The notes under the pieces are model-generated. The model had not been told where the DNA came from and made no database searches. It worked only from the letters and a program-made list of their open reading frames with translations. From contig JAOTOL010001640.1 of assembly GCA_034440575.1 (NCBI GenBank), positions 3,263,501-3,327,500 of the forward strand: a DNA stretch of 64,000 nucleotides, given 5' to 3'. Made by a program: the position numbers and the translations under genes. The DNA comes from Imbricaverruca yamaguchii. Taxonomy: Eukaryota; Arthropoda; Thecostraca; Neoverrucidae. Shown here in pieces: positions 63,560 to 64,000 of the stretch. Every line of letters begins with the position of its first letter. The first letter of the stretch is position 1.

Positions 63560-64000
63560 TGCCTTCCGTCAGCGTGTTGTGTGGCCGAATGACGCTGTGT
63601 GAGGGTCTGCGCCAGCGTGCTGTGTGGCCGACTGACGCTGTGTGAGGGTCTGCGCCAGCGTGTTGTGTGGCCGACTGACGCTGTGTGAGGGTCTGCGCCA
63701 GCGTGCTGTGTGGCCGACTGACGCTGTGTGAGGGTCTGCGCCAGCGTGCTGTGTGGCCGCCTGACACGGGGTGGTGGCCTGCGCCAGTGTGTTGTGTGGC
63801 CGACTGACACTGTGTGAGGGTCTGCGCCAGCGTGTTGTGTGGCAGACTGACACTGTGTGAGGGTCTGCGCCAGCGTGCTGTGTGGCCGACTGACGCTGTG
63901 TGAGGGTCTGCGCCAGCGTGCTGTGTGGCCGACTGACGCTGTGTGAGGGTCTGCGCCAGCGTGTTGTGTGGCCGACTGACGCTGTGTGAGGGTCTGCGCC
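63560..64000. repeat. 43-bp minisatellite running off the window end
   Basis: About ten units of gtgtgagggtctgcgccagc, gtgctgtgtggccgactgac and gct. The array is not finished at 64000. Overlapping reverse-strand open frames here are artefacts. Confidence 0.96.

Noticed and set aside
63468..63853. Reverse-strand frames with THSAGADPHTAS-like repeats
   Set aside because: 43-bp minisatellite inside the kinesin intron.

Overview
This window is eukaryotic nuclear DNA, most likely from an arthropod (a crustacean would fit; the exact group is inference). It holds many short GC-rich exons with GT..AG borders, separated by introns full of minisatellites, microsatellites and SINE/LINE copies. There is no prokaryotic gene organisation.

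About 82% of the window (392-52599, + strand) is the 3' part of one giant muscle gene, a twitchin/projectin (unc-22/bt) homologue. I trace 43 well-supported exons plus one tentative exon, with compatible phases throughout, giving about 3,260 residues up to a stop at 52597-52599. Domain order is partial Fn3, Fn3, Ig, Fn3-Fn3, Ig, Fn3-Fn3-Fn3, Ig, Fn3-Fn3, Ig, Fn3-Fn3-Fn3, Ig-Ig, Fn3-Fn3, Ig-Ig, Fn3, protein kinase, then five Ig domains (Ig9-Ig13). A Ser/Tyr-rich linker lies between Ig10 and Ig11. The order around the kinase, the HLD form of the catalytic loop, the regulatory tail and the five terminal Ig domains are the twitchin/projectin signature. The gene's 5' part lies before base 1.

52600-60485 is intergenic or untranslated. 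It contains minisatellites, a GC-rich candidate promoter/first exon (about 53700-54056), a TIR element, a more AT-rich stretch with a possible Ty3/Gypsy remnant, and a CR1-type LINE 3' end. From 60486 a second + strand gene begins: the N-terminal motor domain of a heterotrimeric kinesin-2 subunit (KIF3B/Klp68D type). Three exons reach the P-loop, and the gene runs off the window inside a 43-bp minisatellite.

The most unusual signal is a recurring pattern in the twitchin-like gene. At roughly fifteen exon-intron borders a tandem array begins exactly at, or spans, the splice site, so copies of the splice donor or acceptor (often with 6-40 nt of coding sequence) are repeated 2 to about 20 times. 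One SINE also inserted at a splice donor, and its target-site duplication copied that donor. I know of no described system of this kind; whether it reflects a mutational mechanism or has a splicing role is open. The arrays could be affected by assembly error.
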